A stretch of 21,065 bases of DNA from the NCBI GenBank assembly GCA_023263045.1, contig JALQXU010000005.1, positions 1 through 21,065 of the forward strand, given 5' to 3'. Origin of the DNA: Pontimonas sp. GTDB taxonomy: Bacteria; Actinomycetota; Actinomycetes; Actinomycetales; Microbacteriaceae. A program made the position numbers and the translations under genes. Positions 7,929 to 17,700 of this stretch are shown here, piece by piece. Under the pieces are notes generated by a model that saw nothing but the letters and a program-made list of their open reading frames with translations, had not been told where the DNA came from and ran no database searches. The stretch's first letter is position 1. Each line of letters starts with the position of its first letter.

Positions 7929-9607
7929 GAAGCGGCCTGACCCAGCGCTTGGAGAAACCTGCTGGGGGTGCGCACGGCCTGGTCAGATCGACCGCGCTCA
8001 GCCATTGAGAGATACAGAGAGTCTTTCGCCCGAGTCAGCGCCACATAAAACAGGCGGCGCTCTTCTTCGATCGCCTCGTCCGTGGTCGCATACGAAATGG
8101 GGAACATTCCTTCCGCAAGACCCACCACAAACACGACGGGCCATTCCCGTCCTTTCGCGGAGTGCACGGTCGTAATCGTGACCGCCCCCACATCGGGCGC
8201 ATCTCCTGCGCTGGCGCGGTCCGCGAGGAGTTCTGAGAACTCCCCCAGCGTGCTGCCCTCTGGCATGGCCCGGGCAAGGGAGCGAATTGCTGCCAAATCA
8301 TCGTGGCGATTGCGCTCCGCACCCTGATGGTCGGGGGCTTCGCCCTGAAGACCTAATCCAAAGAGTATGTCGTCGACCACGTCGGGGAGAGAGCCTTGAA
8401 CACCCGCCACCGCCGCACCTCGAATCTCCATCATGGCGCGCTTCACGTGAGCCTCTTCAAAAAACGGGGTGGAGCCTTGAACCCTGACGCCCACTCCGAG
8501 AGACCTGAGAGCGGACTCGATTTCCACAGACTGGGCTCCGAATCGAATCAACACCGCGATGCTCTCCGGTGTGGCCCCCGCATCGAGTAGCGCCTTGATG
8601 CTGGTCGCCACATAACGCGCCTCAGCCTCGTCACTGCGGGCAATATGCCGGTGAATGGGCTCCCGGGAGCCGGCCTGAGACTCGAGTGTGAGCGCGCCAG
8701 GGCGACCAATCATCACGCTGTTGGCGGCATTCACGATGTGTTCTCCGGAGCGGTAGTTGCGCTCCAGTTTCACCACTGTTCCGTTCGGAAAACGCTCGGC
8801 AAAGCCAAGAAGATACGAGCTGGAGGCTCCGGCGAAGCTATAAATCGTTTGACTTGCGTCCCCCACCACAACGATGTCGTCGCGATCTCCCAGCCAGACA
8901 TCCAACAGTTTCTGCTGAACCGGCGAAACGTCTTGGTATTCATCGACCAGAAAAACCCCGTATTGCGCCCGCACTCGGTCCGCGACGCGAGGTTCTGACT
9001 CGAGCATCCCGAGTGTGGCCAAAAGGACATCCTCAAAATCGATCCGGCCTTGCTCGTCTTTCACCTGTTCGTAGCGCTCGTGAATACTGGCAACGACCTC
9101 CAGCGACAACCCTCCCGGCAGGCCCTTATTCATGCGGGCTCGCTGGGTGCGGTAATCCTCGAGGGTGTAGGCCTGCACTTTCCGCCACTCAATATCTCCG
9201 GCCAAATCGCGGACCACTGCCGTGTCGACCGAAATGGAGAGTTGATCCAGAGTCTTGGCCACGATGGGGGCTTTGGAGGGAAGGATGTCCGGAAGACGCC
9301 CACCGGTCACCGTGGGCCAAAAGTGCTGCAGTTGTCGAAGAGCTGCCGAGTGGAACGTCCTCGTTGCAACACCCCGAACGCCCAAACCGCGCAAGCGCTG
9401 CCCCATTTCCGCGGCGGCTTTGGTCGTGAACGTGAGGGCAAGAACCTGATCGGGTTGGTATTTCCCCTGCGCTACGCCGTGCGCGATGCGATGGGTGAGG
9501 GCTCGTGTTTTTCCCGTCCCCGCCCCCGCAAGCACACACAGGGGTCCGCCCCACGTCGTGGCGACCACCCTCTGTGCGTCATCGAGACCCTCAAGAGGAT
9601 CCATCAT
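7925..9607 (-). CDS. uvrD2: UvrD2-like superfamily 1A DNA helicase without HRDC domain
   Basis: A 560-residue ATP-dependent 3'-5' DNA helicase of the UvrD/PcrA/Rep group. Visible motifs are Walker A GAGTGKT (Lys33), Ia LTFTTKAAAEM, motif II VDEYQD, motif III GDASQTIYSFAGA, motif IV LERNYRS, motif V TVHSAKGREW, and motif VI EERRLFYVALTRAK close to the C-terminus. Gene order next to nudC matches mycobacterial uvrD2. Mycobacterial UvrD2 is about 700 residues with a tetracysteine linker and C-terminal HRDC domain; here the protein ends shortly after motif VI and has neither. The ATG at 9607 overlaps the nudC stop (TAATG), implying translational coupling; a second ATG follows immediately. Its stop overlaps that of the convergent gene. 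The likely role is DNA repair or replication restart. Confidence 0.9.
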   Translation of the reverse strand: MMDPLEGLDDAQRVVATTWGGPLCVLAGAGTGKTRALTHRIAHGVAQGKYQPDQVLALTFTTKAAAEMGQRLRGLGVRGVATRTFHSAALRQLQHFWPTVTGGRLPDILPSKAPIVAKTLDQLSISVDTAVVRDLAGDIEWRKVQAYTLEDYRTQRARMNKGLPGGLSLEVVASIHERYEQVKDEQGRIDFEDVLLATLGMLESEPRVADRVRAQYGVFLVDEYQDVSPVQQKLLDVWLGDRDDIVVVGDASQTIYSFAGASSSYLLGFAERFPNGTVVKLERNYRSGEHIVNAANSVMIGRPGALTLESQAGSREPIHRHIARSDEAEARYVATSIKALLDAGATPESIAVLIRFGAQSVEIESALRSLGVGVRVQGSTPFFEEAHVKRAMMEIRGAAVAGVQGSLPDVVDDILFGLGLQGEAPDHQGAERNRHDDLAAIRSLARAMPEGSTLGEFSELLADRASAGDAPDVGAVTITTVHSAKGREWPVVFVVGLAEGMFPISYATTDEAIEEERRLFYVALTRAKDSLYLSMAERGRSDQAVRTPSRFLQALGQAAS

Positions 9608-10545
9608 TAGCGGCCCTCGGGTAGTTCGTCACCCAACCAATCCTCGATCATGGCTCGAGCGATGGAGGGCCGACCGGGCAGAAGCACATCATCGAGGGAG
9701 GCGAGGAGTTCTTCGCGAGAGAACCACCTCAGATCGATGATTTCGGTGCCATCGGGGCGAATGTTGGCTAGTGACGTTTCGTCGATGTCGGCTCGGAATC
9801 CGACCATGAGAGAGGCGGGAAACGGCCAGGGTTGTGAGCCCACATAGACCGGGTTGGTGACGACCAGCCCAGATTCTTCAAACACTTCCCGAATGACGGC
9901 GGCTTCGAGAGATTCTCCCGGCTCCACGAAACCGGCGAGTAGCGAGTAACGCCTAGCCTCCCAGAGCGCATTACTGCCCAAAACAATCCGATCGTGCTGG
10001 TCGGTCACCAGCGCGATGACCGCGGCATCGGTCCGAGGGAACAGATCTTTCCCCGTCGATTGGTCCACTCTCGTCCACCCGGCTTGGTCCATCTGGGTGG
10101 GAGCGCCCGTTACCGGAGAAAAGAGGTGGGCTTGATGCCAATTAGCCATAGCGAGGGCTTCGACCACGATGCCCGAATCGAGGTCATCGAGTGCGTGTGC
10201 CATGGTCCTGGCAGAAACCCACCGGGCCATGTCGGAACAAACGCGGGGGCCGCTCTCGTCGGTGAGCACTGCGGCCACGATGGGGGTTCCCTCGGGAATT
10301 CCCCGAGTGCCCTCGGTCGTAATCCCCAGGTAAATCAGGAGGGCATCGCCTGGAACACTCTCGGGTGTCACCAAATCAAGGCGAGTGGTGGCCTCTGGAG
10401 CAAGGAGGGCTTCCCCTCGCCAAATCATGACTACTCGAGTGGAATCTGTCGCCATCACGCCATCGAGGAAGCCCGGGATTTTCCGGGAGGCGGCGTCACG
10501 ATCGATGCGACTCCTGGACAGCGGCAACCGTGACGTCAAAGACAT
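9607..10545 (-). CDS. nudC: NudC-type Nudix NAD(H) diphosphatase, zinc ribbon degenerate
   Basis: A 312-residue Nudix hydrolase that splits NADH/NAD+ into NMN(H) and AMP; the family also removes NAD caps from RNA 5' ends. The Nudix box runs from Gly205 to Leu227 (Gly205, Glu211, Arg219, Glu220, Glu223, Glu224, Gly226) and is intact. The NudC signature SQPWPFPAS follows at 237-245. The N-terminal LPLSRSRIDRDAASR is typical of actinobacterial NudC and supports this start. GGAAGAAGG upstream gives a plausible Shine-Dalgarno sequence. FPRTDAAVI (169-177) aligns with the segment after the zinc ribbon, but the four ribbon cysteines are absent: FSPVTGA stands where FCxxCGA is usual, and the only Cys in the protein is Cys103. 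It is co-transcribed with uvrD2 and divergent from the phosphotransferase. Confidence 0.92.
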   Translation of the reverse strand: MSLTSRLPLSRSRIDRDAASRKIPGFLDGVMATDSTRVVMIWRGEALLAPEATTRLDLVTPESVPGDALLIYLGITTEGTRGIPEGTPIVAAVLTDESGPRVCSDMARWVSARTMAHALDDLDSGIVVEALAMANWHQAHLFSPVTGAPTQMDQAGWTRVDQSTGKDLFPRTDAAVIALVTDQHDRIVLGSNALWEARRYSLLAGFVEPGESLEAAVIREVFEESGLVVTNPVYVGSQPWPFPASLMVGFRADIDETSLANIRPDGTEIIDLRWFSREELLASLDDVLLPGRPSIARAMIEDWLGDELPEGR

Positions 10546-10623
10546 CGGCCACCTTCTTCCTGATTAGCTGCCGTGCTGGCAGACGCATCGGTGTGGCAGG
10601 AGGTCTGGGGAGACCTTCGCGCT

Positions 10624-10629
10624 TACCCT
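10624..10629 (+). promoter_or_regulatory. -10 box TACCCT, leaderless-type, for the phosphotransferase gene
   Basis: TACCCT is followed by GGAGCC and the ATG at 10636. The frame is open further upstream (GTG at 10573), but the box would then be inside the gene, so it favours the later start. GGAG is too close to the ATG to act as a normal Shine-Dalgarno sequence. Confidence 0.5.
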
Positions 10630-10635
10630 GGAGCC

Positions 10636-11586
10636 ATGGGCCACACTGCTCTCATGCTATCGGCGCTGGCCACCAGCGCCGTCCCCGGTTTTCAAGCTGT
10701 GAGTGCACAAACTCTCTCGAGTGCAGAAAAAGATGTCGCCCTGGTCCATGACGTAAACCAAAAAGCCTGGCTCGTTGAGTTACCCACCTCCGCCTCAGCC
10801 GAAAAAGCCCATGGTGAGAACCTTCGGGCCATCAAGTCGCTCAGCGAGGGGCTTCGCTCACGACTGACGTTTGCCGTCCCGCGCCTGGCGGGTTGGACTG
10901 AGGTCGGAAACTACACCCTGAGCGTGTGTGAGTATCTCCCGGGTGAGGCGCCCTCGGCGAGGAAGATTTCTCCGATTTTGGCGGCGTCGATGGGCTCAAG
11001 TCTTGCCCAAATTCACGCGTTGCCAACCAGTAGCGTGCAAGATTTTGACCGACCGGCGGAGAGTGCCCTGGATTCGCTCCGCGAGTGCGCAGGCGTTGTG
11101 GACCGTGCAGCCGCGACCGGTCTGCTACCGCAGGCGCTCCTACGACGCTGGGAGACCGCCTGCGAGGATGCGAGCCTGTGGCAGTTCGAGCCCACCGTGA
11201 TTCACGGTCTTGTGCAGCTGGGGCGGTTCTTGGTCGAGTCGGACAACGTTGTCGCTATCGACCAATGGCGCGACTTCCGAGTGGGTGACCCCGCGAGGGA
11301 TCTGGCGTGGCTCACGACGCCCGCGAGTAGTGCCTTCCACAACGCCGCCCTCACCGCGTATCGAAGCGCCCGGGGTGTGGCCGATAAATGGATCTTCCAG
11401 CGCGCGCGTTTCTATGCAGAACTCGATGTGGCCAAATGGCTCCTGCACGGGATTGACTCACAGAACGACACCATTACTGAGGACGCCACCGCGATGCTCC
11501 AGGCTCTACACGATCGAGTATCCGGGGATATGGACCAAGCTCTCACGCAGCCTATTTCCCAGGCGAAACACCCCCTGGATTCCTAA
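10636..11586 (+). CDS. Degenerate phosphotransferase (APH/choline-kinase fold), probable pseudokinase
   Basis: A 316-residue protein with the layout of the aminoglycoside/macrolide phosphotransferase superfamily. Recognisable parts are CEYLPGEAPS (98-107, hinge region), VIHGLVQLGRFLV (188-200, where the catalytic loop should be) and AIDQWRDFRVGDPARDLAWL (207-226, metal-binding Asp209 and the GDPAxDLAW signature). In active kinases the catalytic loop reads HGDLxxxN. Here the aspartate is Leu192 and the later Asn is missing, so catalysis by the usual mechanism is unlikely. I see no clear ATP-binding lysine either. The same gene position near adnAB and nudC in other Microbacteriaceae is, from memory, occupied by similar proteins. 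An antibiotic-resistance role is not supported. The start at 10636 is chosen by the leaderless box; the stop overlaps adnB. Confidence 0.8.
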   Translation: MGHTALMLSALATSAVPGFQAVSAQTLSSAEKDVALVHDVNQKAWLVELPTSASAEKAHGENLRAIKSLSEGLRSRLTFAVPRLAGWTEVGNYTLSVCEYLPGEAPSARKISPILAASMGSSLAQIHALPTSSVQDFDRPAESALDSLRECAGVVDRAAATGLLPQALLRRWETACEDASLWQFEPTVIHGLVQLGRFLVESDNVVAIDQWRDFRVGDPARDLAWLTTPASSAFHNAALTAYRSARGVADKWIFQRARFYAELDVAKWLLHGIDSQNDTITEDATAMLQALHDRVSGDMDQALTQPISQAKHPLDS

Positions 11587-14500
11587 CGCCATATCTCGCC
11601 GAAGATCTTCTCAAGGTCTGCACGAAACGGAGTCTTCTCCGGGGTAAGAAGGGTCGAGCTTTGGGCATACCAAAAACTCGCCGTCACGGACTCTTCGGGT
11701 TGATTAGTCCATTGCGCCCAAGCGGCCCGGTAAGCGGCGAGCTGGAGGGCTTTCGCTTCAATATCCTTCGCATCGGCTGGCATTGCCCCTGTTTTCCAGT
11801 CAACAATGTGGGGGCCCTCAGCGCCGGGAAAGACGGCGTCAATTTTGCACACCACCAAATGTCCCGCCAGGGGTAAGTGGAGCTCTTGCTCGATAGCGAG
11901 AGGAGTGAGGTTCGAAAACGGTGACGCCTCAAATGCCGCGATCCACTCCTCCATGGAGAGATCGTCGGGCTCTCGTTCCTCGTCAAGACCACCCAGGACA
12001 TACTGCGGTGTTCCTCCGAAGTGCTCCTCGACGTAGCGGTGAAACAGTGTTCCTCGCAGGGCCTGGGCGTAAGGCTTCTGGGGCAGTGGGCGGCGAAGAG
12101 CTTGTCGCTGCGCCTCGGGGTCGAGATACCAACGCTCGAGCGAGGACGCAGAAACTCGGACAGGGATCGTGATGTCCGCTCCCTGGGGTGTTGCGGTAGC
12201 TCGCTCGAGTCGACTCAGCAACTGGCTGGCCTGAGGAGTCTGTGGTGCCTGCGGGAGCGAGCGGATTGCCTCACGGACAGCCTCAGCCGAGCGCTCCACA
12301 ATCGCACGCCTCGAACCCAGAGGATCTCCTGGCCAGAGGCGCTCGGTGGAGGATTCACGCTCGGGTGGAGTCTCGCTCTCCGGGTGCGTAGGAAGAGCAT
12401 CGATGAGCCCCTTCTCCTCACACTCAAGCAAGAATTCCGAGGGCGCTCGGGGAGTGGTCTGATGCGCCCAGAAGGAACCGCTCAGCAACAGCCGATGCTT
12501 CGCTCGGGTCATTGCCACATACATCAACCGGCGCTCTTCCGCCGCCCGGTATTGCTTGACCCGCTCGACAAAGTCCTTTTGCAGGTCCACGAGCTGCTTC
12601 CTGGTTTCGGCGGTGCGCCAGGGCAACAGCGGAAGTGACGCTCGGTCTCCTCGGAACTCATACGGCAATTCACCCTGCACGAGCCAGGCCGCGGTGTCAC
12701 GCGCTTTTGCGGGAAGCTCGTCCTCCACGAGACGAGGAATCGCCACAACATCCCACTCAAGCCCTTTCGCTCCATGGATAGTCAGAACCTGAACACAACC
12801 CTCCTCGGGCGCCTCCGCTCGGGGGGTGAGGTTGTCGCGCCGTTCAGCATCTTCCAGCCACTGCACAAACCCGTGAGGGCTGGACTCCTCAGCGATCGCC
12901 AGATAGGTGTGGAGTGCTTCGTGAAAGGCCTCCCTGGCCGCCCGAGAGCTCACTCGCACGGGGTTTGCCGCCACTTCCACGTCAAGCCCGAGGTGTACCT
13001 CGATAGCACTCACCAGCGAATCGAGGTCTCCTGTCTGCAACTTCGAGAGAGTCGAGAGGGTCTGCCACACATCCCGAAGTCGCTCCGGCGCGCTCGGGGA
13101 ATAGTCCCTCCATTGGGAGTGATCGTCCGGGGCGCCCGCCATAAATCGAACCGCATCGAGCACACCGGGGGCATCGTGGGCGGAGACCGAGGCTTTGAGT
13201 CGCTCGTGGACTTCATCGGGCAGGGCAACGCCGTGATAGTCCCTGCCTTGCAGCCATCGCACGGTCCCCGCCAGGGCGTGCAGATCGGCGACACCGAGTC
13301 GCCACCTGGCGCCGGCAAGCAACCGGATGAGCTCTGACTCCGCGGAGCTCTCTGCGAGCACGCGGAGGGTGCAGACAATATCGGCGATAGCCGGGTCATC
13401 GAGCAGACCCCCGATTCCTAACACGTGGACGGGAACACCCCGCTCGCTCAGCGCATCGACAAACGCGGCCTGGTGGGCGCGAGCCCTCACCACAATGGCG
13501 GCACTCGGTGGGGTGGAGGCCTCAGCGAGCAGCTCAGAAAACCACGTCGCCACGCGCTGCGCTTCCTCCTCGATGGTCTGCTCATAAACCACCTCGACCG
13601 GGTAGTCGGTGGCTTTCGGAGCCGGTTTGAGCGTGGAGACCTCGACCGGCGAAGATTCCCTCAATGGGGAAGCAATCACGTTCGCAGCGTCGAGAATGCG
13701 AGACCCATTGCGCCAGGAAGTCGACAAACTGTAGGTCGTCGCCTCTCCGAAGTCGGAGACGAAATCGGTGAGGTTGCTGCTACTGGCTCCGCGCCAACCA
13801 TAAATGGCTTGGTGGGGGTCCCCCACCGCCATCACCGGGTGCTCCCGAAACAGGGCGGTCAGGAGTGTGGTTTGCGCGACACTCGTGTCTTGGTATTCAT
13901 CGAGCAAAACCACCTTGTGCCGCTCTCGCACCTGCTCGATCGCGTGCGGAAAACGCTCGACAATGTCGAGGGCTAAGGCAATCTGGTCAGAAAACTCCAA
14001 CACTCCTCGCAGACGCTTTGCTTCCTGAAACTCCTCGACGAGGGCTCTAAGAGTCCCCAAGGAACCCACCTTCTGGACCCATTCCTCGACCTGTTTGTAC
14101 GCGCCCCTCCCCCCGGGTGGAAGGTCCACGAGGGTTTCAAATTCGCGGATGAACGCATCCATATCCTCTGGCGCCACACGATTCTCCTGCAGGCGCGAAC
14201 CCAGTGTTCGAACCATGCGCACGAGAGCTGGCACCGTCATATCCCATTCGGAGAGCTCCGGCAGAGTGCTCTGAGACACCACACGGGTGGCCAGCGCCCA
14301 CGCGCTGGCTTCAGAGAGCACTCTCGCGTCAGGGTCTCGACCCAGCAAGACCGCATAATCTCGATAGAGCGCCGAGGCAAAGGAGTTATAGGTCGACACG
14401 CTAGGGCTGTGGAACTCATCAGTGGTGGGCGCCAGACCGCGCTCGTGGAGAGCGCGGAGGCGGGAGTGGATGCGGCCCTGAAGTTCCCCCGCTGCTTTTC

Positions 14501-14711
14501 GCGTGAAGGTCAGACCAAGGAGGGCATCGGGCTGAACGTGCTCATTCGCCACGAGCCAGAGCACGCGCAGCGCCATGGTCTCGGTTTTTCCCGATCCTGC
14601 GCCGGCAATCACGCGAGCTATTCCCTGGGGTCCAGCCTCAATAACCGCAGCCTGTTCCGCGGTGGGCTCGGGAAGCCCCAGTGCAGCCGAGAGATCGTGA
14701 GCGCTAAGCAT
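11583..14711 (-). CDS. adnB: AdnB-type helicase-nuclease subunit (UvrD helicase plus RecB nuclease)
   Basis: A 1042-residue motor-nuclease subunit of the actinobacterial AdnAB complex, which resects double-strand DNA ends for recombination. The SF1A helicase motifs are intact: Walker A AGAGSGKT (Lys42), Ia LTFTRKAAGEL, motif II LLDEYQDT (Asp271, Glu272), motif III GDPHQAIYGWRGA (297-309), motif V TIHGAKGLEW (644-653) and motif VI EERRLMYVAMTRAK (725-738). The C-terminal PD-(D/E)XK nuclease shows His891, KID (Asp958), VDWKTG (Asp971, Lys973) and the RecB-type Gln990. The longest frame begins at 14771, but I choose the ATG at 14711. It gives a normal N-terminus and overlaps the adnA stop by eight bases (ATGCTTAG), a typical coupled junction. 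This is the intact motor of the pair. Confidence 0.92.
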   Translation of the reverse strand: MLSAHDLSAALGLPEPTAEQAAVIEAGPQGIARVIAGAGSGKTETMALRVLWLVANEHVQPDALLGLTFTRKAAGELQGRIHSRLRALHERGLAPTTDEFHSPSVSTYNSFASALYRDYAVLLGRDPDARVLSEASAWALATRVVSQSTLPELSEWDMTVPALVRMVRTLGSRLQENRVAPEDMDAFIREFETLVDLPPGGRGAYKQVEEWVQKVGSLGTLRALVEEFQEAKRLRGVLEFSDQIALALDIVERFPHAIEQVRERHKVVLLDEYQDTSVAQTTLLTALFREHPVMAVGDPHQAIYGWRGASSSNLTDFVSDFGEATTYSLSTSWRNGSRILDAANVIASPLRESSPVEVSTLKPAPKATDYPVEVVYEQTIEEEAQRVATWFSELLAEASTPPSAAIVVRARAHQAAFVDALSERGVPVHVLGIGGLLDDPAIADIVCTLRVLAESSAESELIRLLAGARWRLGVADLHALAGTVRWLQGRDYHGVALPDEVHERLKASVSAHDAPGVLDAVRFMAGAPDDHSQWRDYSPSAPERLRDVWQTLSTLSKLQTGDLDSLVSAIEVHLGLDVEVAANPVRVSSRAAREAFHEALHTYLAIAEESSPHGFVQWLEDAERRDNLTPRAEAPEEGCVQVLTIHGAKGLEWDVVAIPRLVEDELPAKARDTAAWLVQGELPYEFRGDRASLPLLPWRTAETRKQLVDLQKDFVERVKQYRAAEERRLMYVAMTRAKHRLLLSGSFWAHQTTPRAPSEFLLECEEKGLIDALPTHPESETPPERESSTERLWPGDPLGSRRAIVERSAEAVREAIRSLPQAPQTPQASQLLSRLERATATPQGADITIPVRVSASSLERWYLDPEAQRQALRRPLPQKPYAQALRGTLFHRYVEEHFGGTPQYVLGGLDEEREPDDLSMEEWIAAFEASPFSNLTPLAIEQELHLPLAGHLVVCKIDAVFPGAEGPHIVDWKTGAMPADAKDIEAKALQLAAYRAAWAQWTNQPEESVTASFWYAQSSTLLTPEKTPFRADLEKIFGEIWR

Positions 14712-17700
14712 CGCCACACACCTGCCCGACAAAGTGCCACCGGTGACGAGACGGAGTCCCCGCGGGGCCAAAGCTCAGAGGTTCCCCCGTGAACTCGTGG
14801 GCGGCCATGAGTTGCGCTGCCTGCTCCACCCTCGTCAGAAAATCGGCCAGTCCCTGCTCGTCCACGGGAGGTTGTGTGGTCAAGCGATAGGACTTCCCTC
14901 GGACTCCCTCGGTAACAAACAGCAACGATGCCCCCGCTGACGTCGAGCCCTCCGGGGCAACCTCGGCAAGCGCACCCGAGGCCACAGCCCACTGGTAAGC
15001 GAAGAGTTGTGGGTCCTCGACAACCTGACTCTCGGTGCGGGTCGACCCCGTCTTGAGGTCGACCACCATGACCTGACCTTCGGGCGTGAGTTCGATTCGG
15101 TCGATATATCCGGTCACCCGGGCTCGACCGTGTAAGAGCTGGAAGCGTTGCTCCGTGGCCGCAACACTCCAGCCCTCCGCCTCGTGATCCCGGAGATACT
15201 CGGCGAGCGCCTCCACCATGCGTCTCGCGCGACGGCGCTGGAACTGCTCGATCCAACCCGCTTCGTGATCGAGCTCGGCAAATCGCTCATCCACGCTGCT
15301 CCACAGTGTGTCCGCTGTTCCCGAGGGGTGTTCTTCGAGTGCGGAGTGGATGAGGGAGCCCAAACCCCGTTGCGGGGTGGGGTCGTGGCGCGCGATAGAG
15401 CCGAGGAACCACTCGAGGGGTGATTTTTCGAGAGTGTCAATGGCCGACGGGGACACCGGGATAGGCCCCTCTGGATAGAGCGCTTGCTCGGTGGAGGGTG
15501 CTAGTAAACCCCACCAGCTCTCGGGATGAGCACCTCGAAGACCGCGCTCGTGAAGCAGTGCCAAGTCGTGGGCGTAGGGTTTTCCGTCTTCCCCCCGCTC
15601 GAGTGCCTGTTGGAGCTTACGCCGAAGACCACCCACCACTCCGGGAATCGAGGCGGGCTGATCCTCGGAGGATTCCAGGCTGGTTGCCTGACGATCGACG
15701 AGCGAAAAGAGTGGACTGGGTCCCGATTCTTCATCGTGGGTGACGGTCACGACAATGCGCGTGGTGGCTCGTGAGAGGGCGAGCACAAAGACTCGCAACT
15801 CATCGTCGAGGACTGCTCGACGCTCATCAAGAATCTCGCCGGGTACGCCGCGATGAGCGTGCACCATGTGGTGGGCGCCTAAGAGAGACTCGCGGGGGCG
15901 CAGATCAGGCCACACACCCTCCTCGAGCCCCGCAACGATGACCAGATCAAACTCCCGTCCGGCCACGCCGGGCGGTGTGGACACCACGACACTCGGCCAG
16001 GCGGGCTCCGGTATGAGAACGTCGTCGGGGATTTCCGCGCCGAGCAGAGCGTCAAGAAAGAGCTCAGGGTTCGCACCGGGCTGGTTTTCGACAAAATCGG
16101 CGGCTTGCCGAAAGAGCGCCATGACAGCATCGAGTGCGCGTTCCGCGGGAGGATTCGCTCCGGCCCCCTGAACCGCCTCAGCCCACTGGGTAGCAGCCGG
16201 CGATCTATCCCACACCTTCCACAGCAGATCCACTACCGGAGAGTCCTCGGGAGCGCTCCGGATATTGTCAAGGATTGTGGCGACCCGCTGAGCTTTCCGC
16301 GACACTACATCGGGCACCAGAGCAAAGCCGCCTCGGTGGCGCAAAGCATCGGCAATCATCTGGTCTGCCGGTTGGTAGGACTCCTCAGGGTCAGCGGCAA
16401 CGCGAAGGGCAAACCGGAGCGCGCGAAGCTCCTGCTGGGTCATTCCGCCATACACACCAGCCAAGGCGTTCACTGCCGTCGCGGAGGTCAGCGGAAGTAC
16501 CCCTCGACCCAGAGCAACCATGTCCACTAGTGCCCTCGCGGCTGGCTCGTCGATCAGAGTCATTCCCGCCATCGCGGTGCGAGCGGGAACACCGTGGGCA
16601 GCCAGTGAAGACGTCAGTGAGCTCACTCGTGCACCGCGCCTTGCAATCACAGCGATGCGATCCCAGGGCACGCCATCGTCGTGGTGGGCATCCAGGATGA
16701 TGCGCGCGATGTCGGCTGCTTCCCGTGAAAAACTGGGCGCCACCAGGCTTTCCACCTGACCTGTCACGGCAGCGCCCGGGGCTTGACGCTGCAAACCCGC
16801 ACCCGCGGTTCCGATTCGCTCCGTCATGCTCTGCACCACAGCGCGAATATCTGCACCGTGCCGATAGACGGTGTCCAAAACAATCGGCTGAATACCCCAT
16901 CGGCTCTGCAGATGGGACAGGGCTGAAGGCTCACTTCCCCGGAACGTACTACCCGACACATCAGGCTCGCCCGTCACGGTCACACCCAGACCGGCAACTC
17001 TCAGCGCGTCGAGGAATTCGAGTCCCGCCACCGTCAGATCGTGAGCATCGTCCACTCCGATATGCACCAGGTCTCGCCAGGCTTGTGGCAAACCCTCCCG
17101 GACAATGCCCTCTGCCCGGCGAATAATCTCCGCACTCGTATACGCACCGGGTCTCGCACTGGCCAACACCGTGCGAAGCTCCTCGCCAAACTCTGCTGCC
17201 GCCACCCATTCGGGACGCGTGTGCTCGGACGCGAGCTCCCTGATGCGCTCGAGGCTCAGGTCATGCTCGCTGGCCCGAGCGAGCCATTCGCGAAGCTCGG
17301 TCCGAAACCGGGGTGAGGTGCGCGCGAGGTCTCCCAACGGTTCAGGCCACGCGGGACCAGAGCCATCCTCGAGGTGGCCTTCGAGAAGCGCCTGAATATC
17401 GGCATCGAGAAGCCTGGCCTTAATCAATTCGGGCTCGGGAAGTCCCCTCTCGCGGTGATGCTCAGCGACCAGTGCGAACGCGAACGCCTGCAGGGAGCGA
17501 GCCCTCGGCCCCGCAGTGGTGACCCCGAGCGCCACACCCACCTGATCTCTGACTCGACTCGCCATCACGCGGGTGGGCGTCAGGATAAGCAGGCCATCGG
17601 CGGACACACCCGCACGGTGGAGGGACACCACCCGCTCGATGAGGAGCGTGGTCTTGCCGCTGCCTGGAGCCCCCAGCACTACGGCACACTCGCGCGGGGG

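Noticed and set aside
10636..11586. Antibiotic-resistance phosphotransferase
   Set aside because: The catalytic aspartate and Mg-binding asparagine are missing and the context is housekeeping DNA repair, so resistance is not supported.
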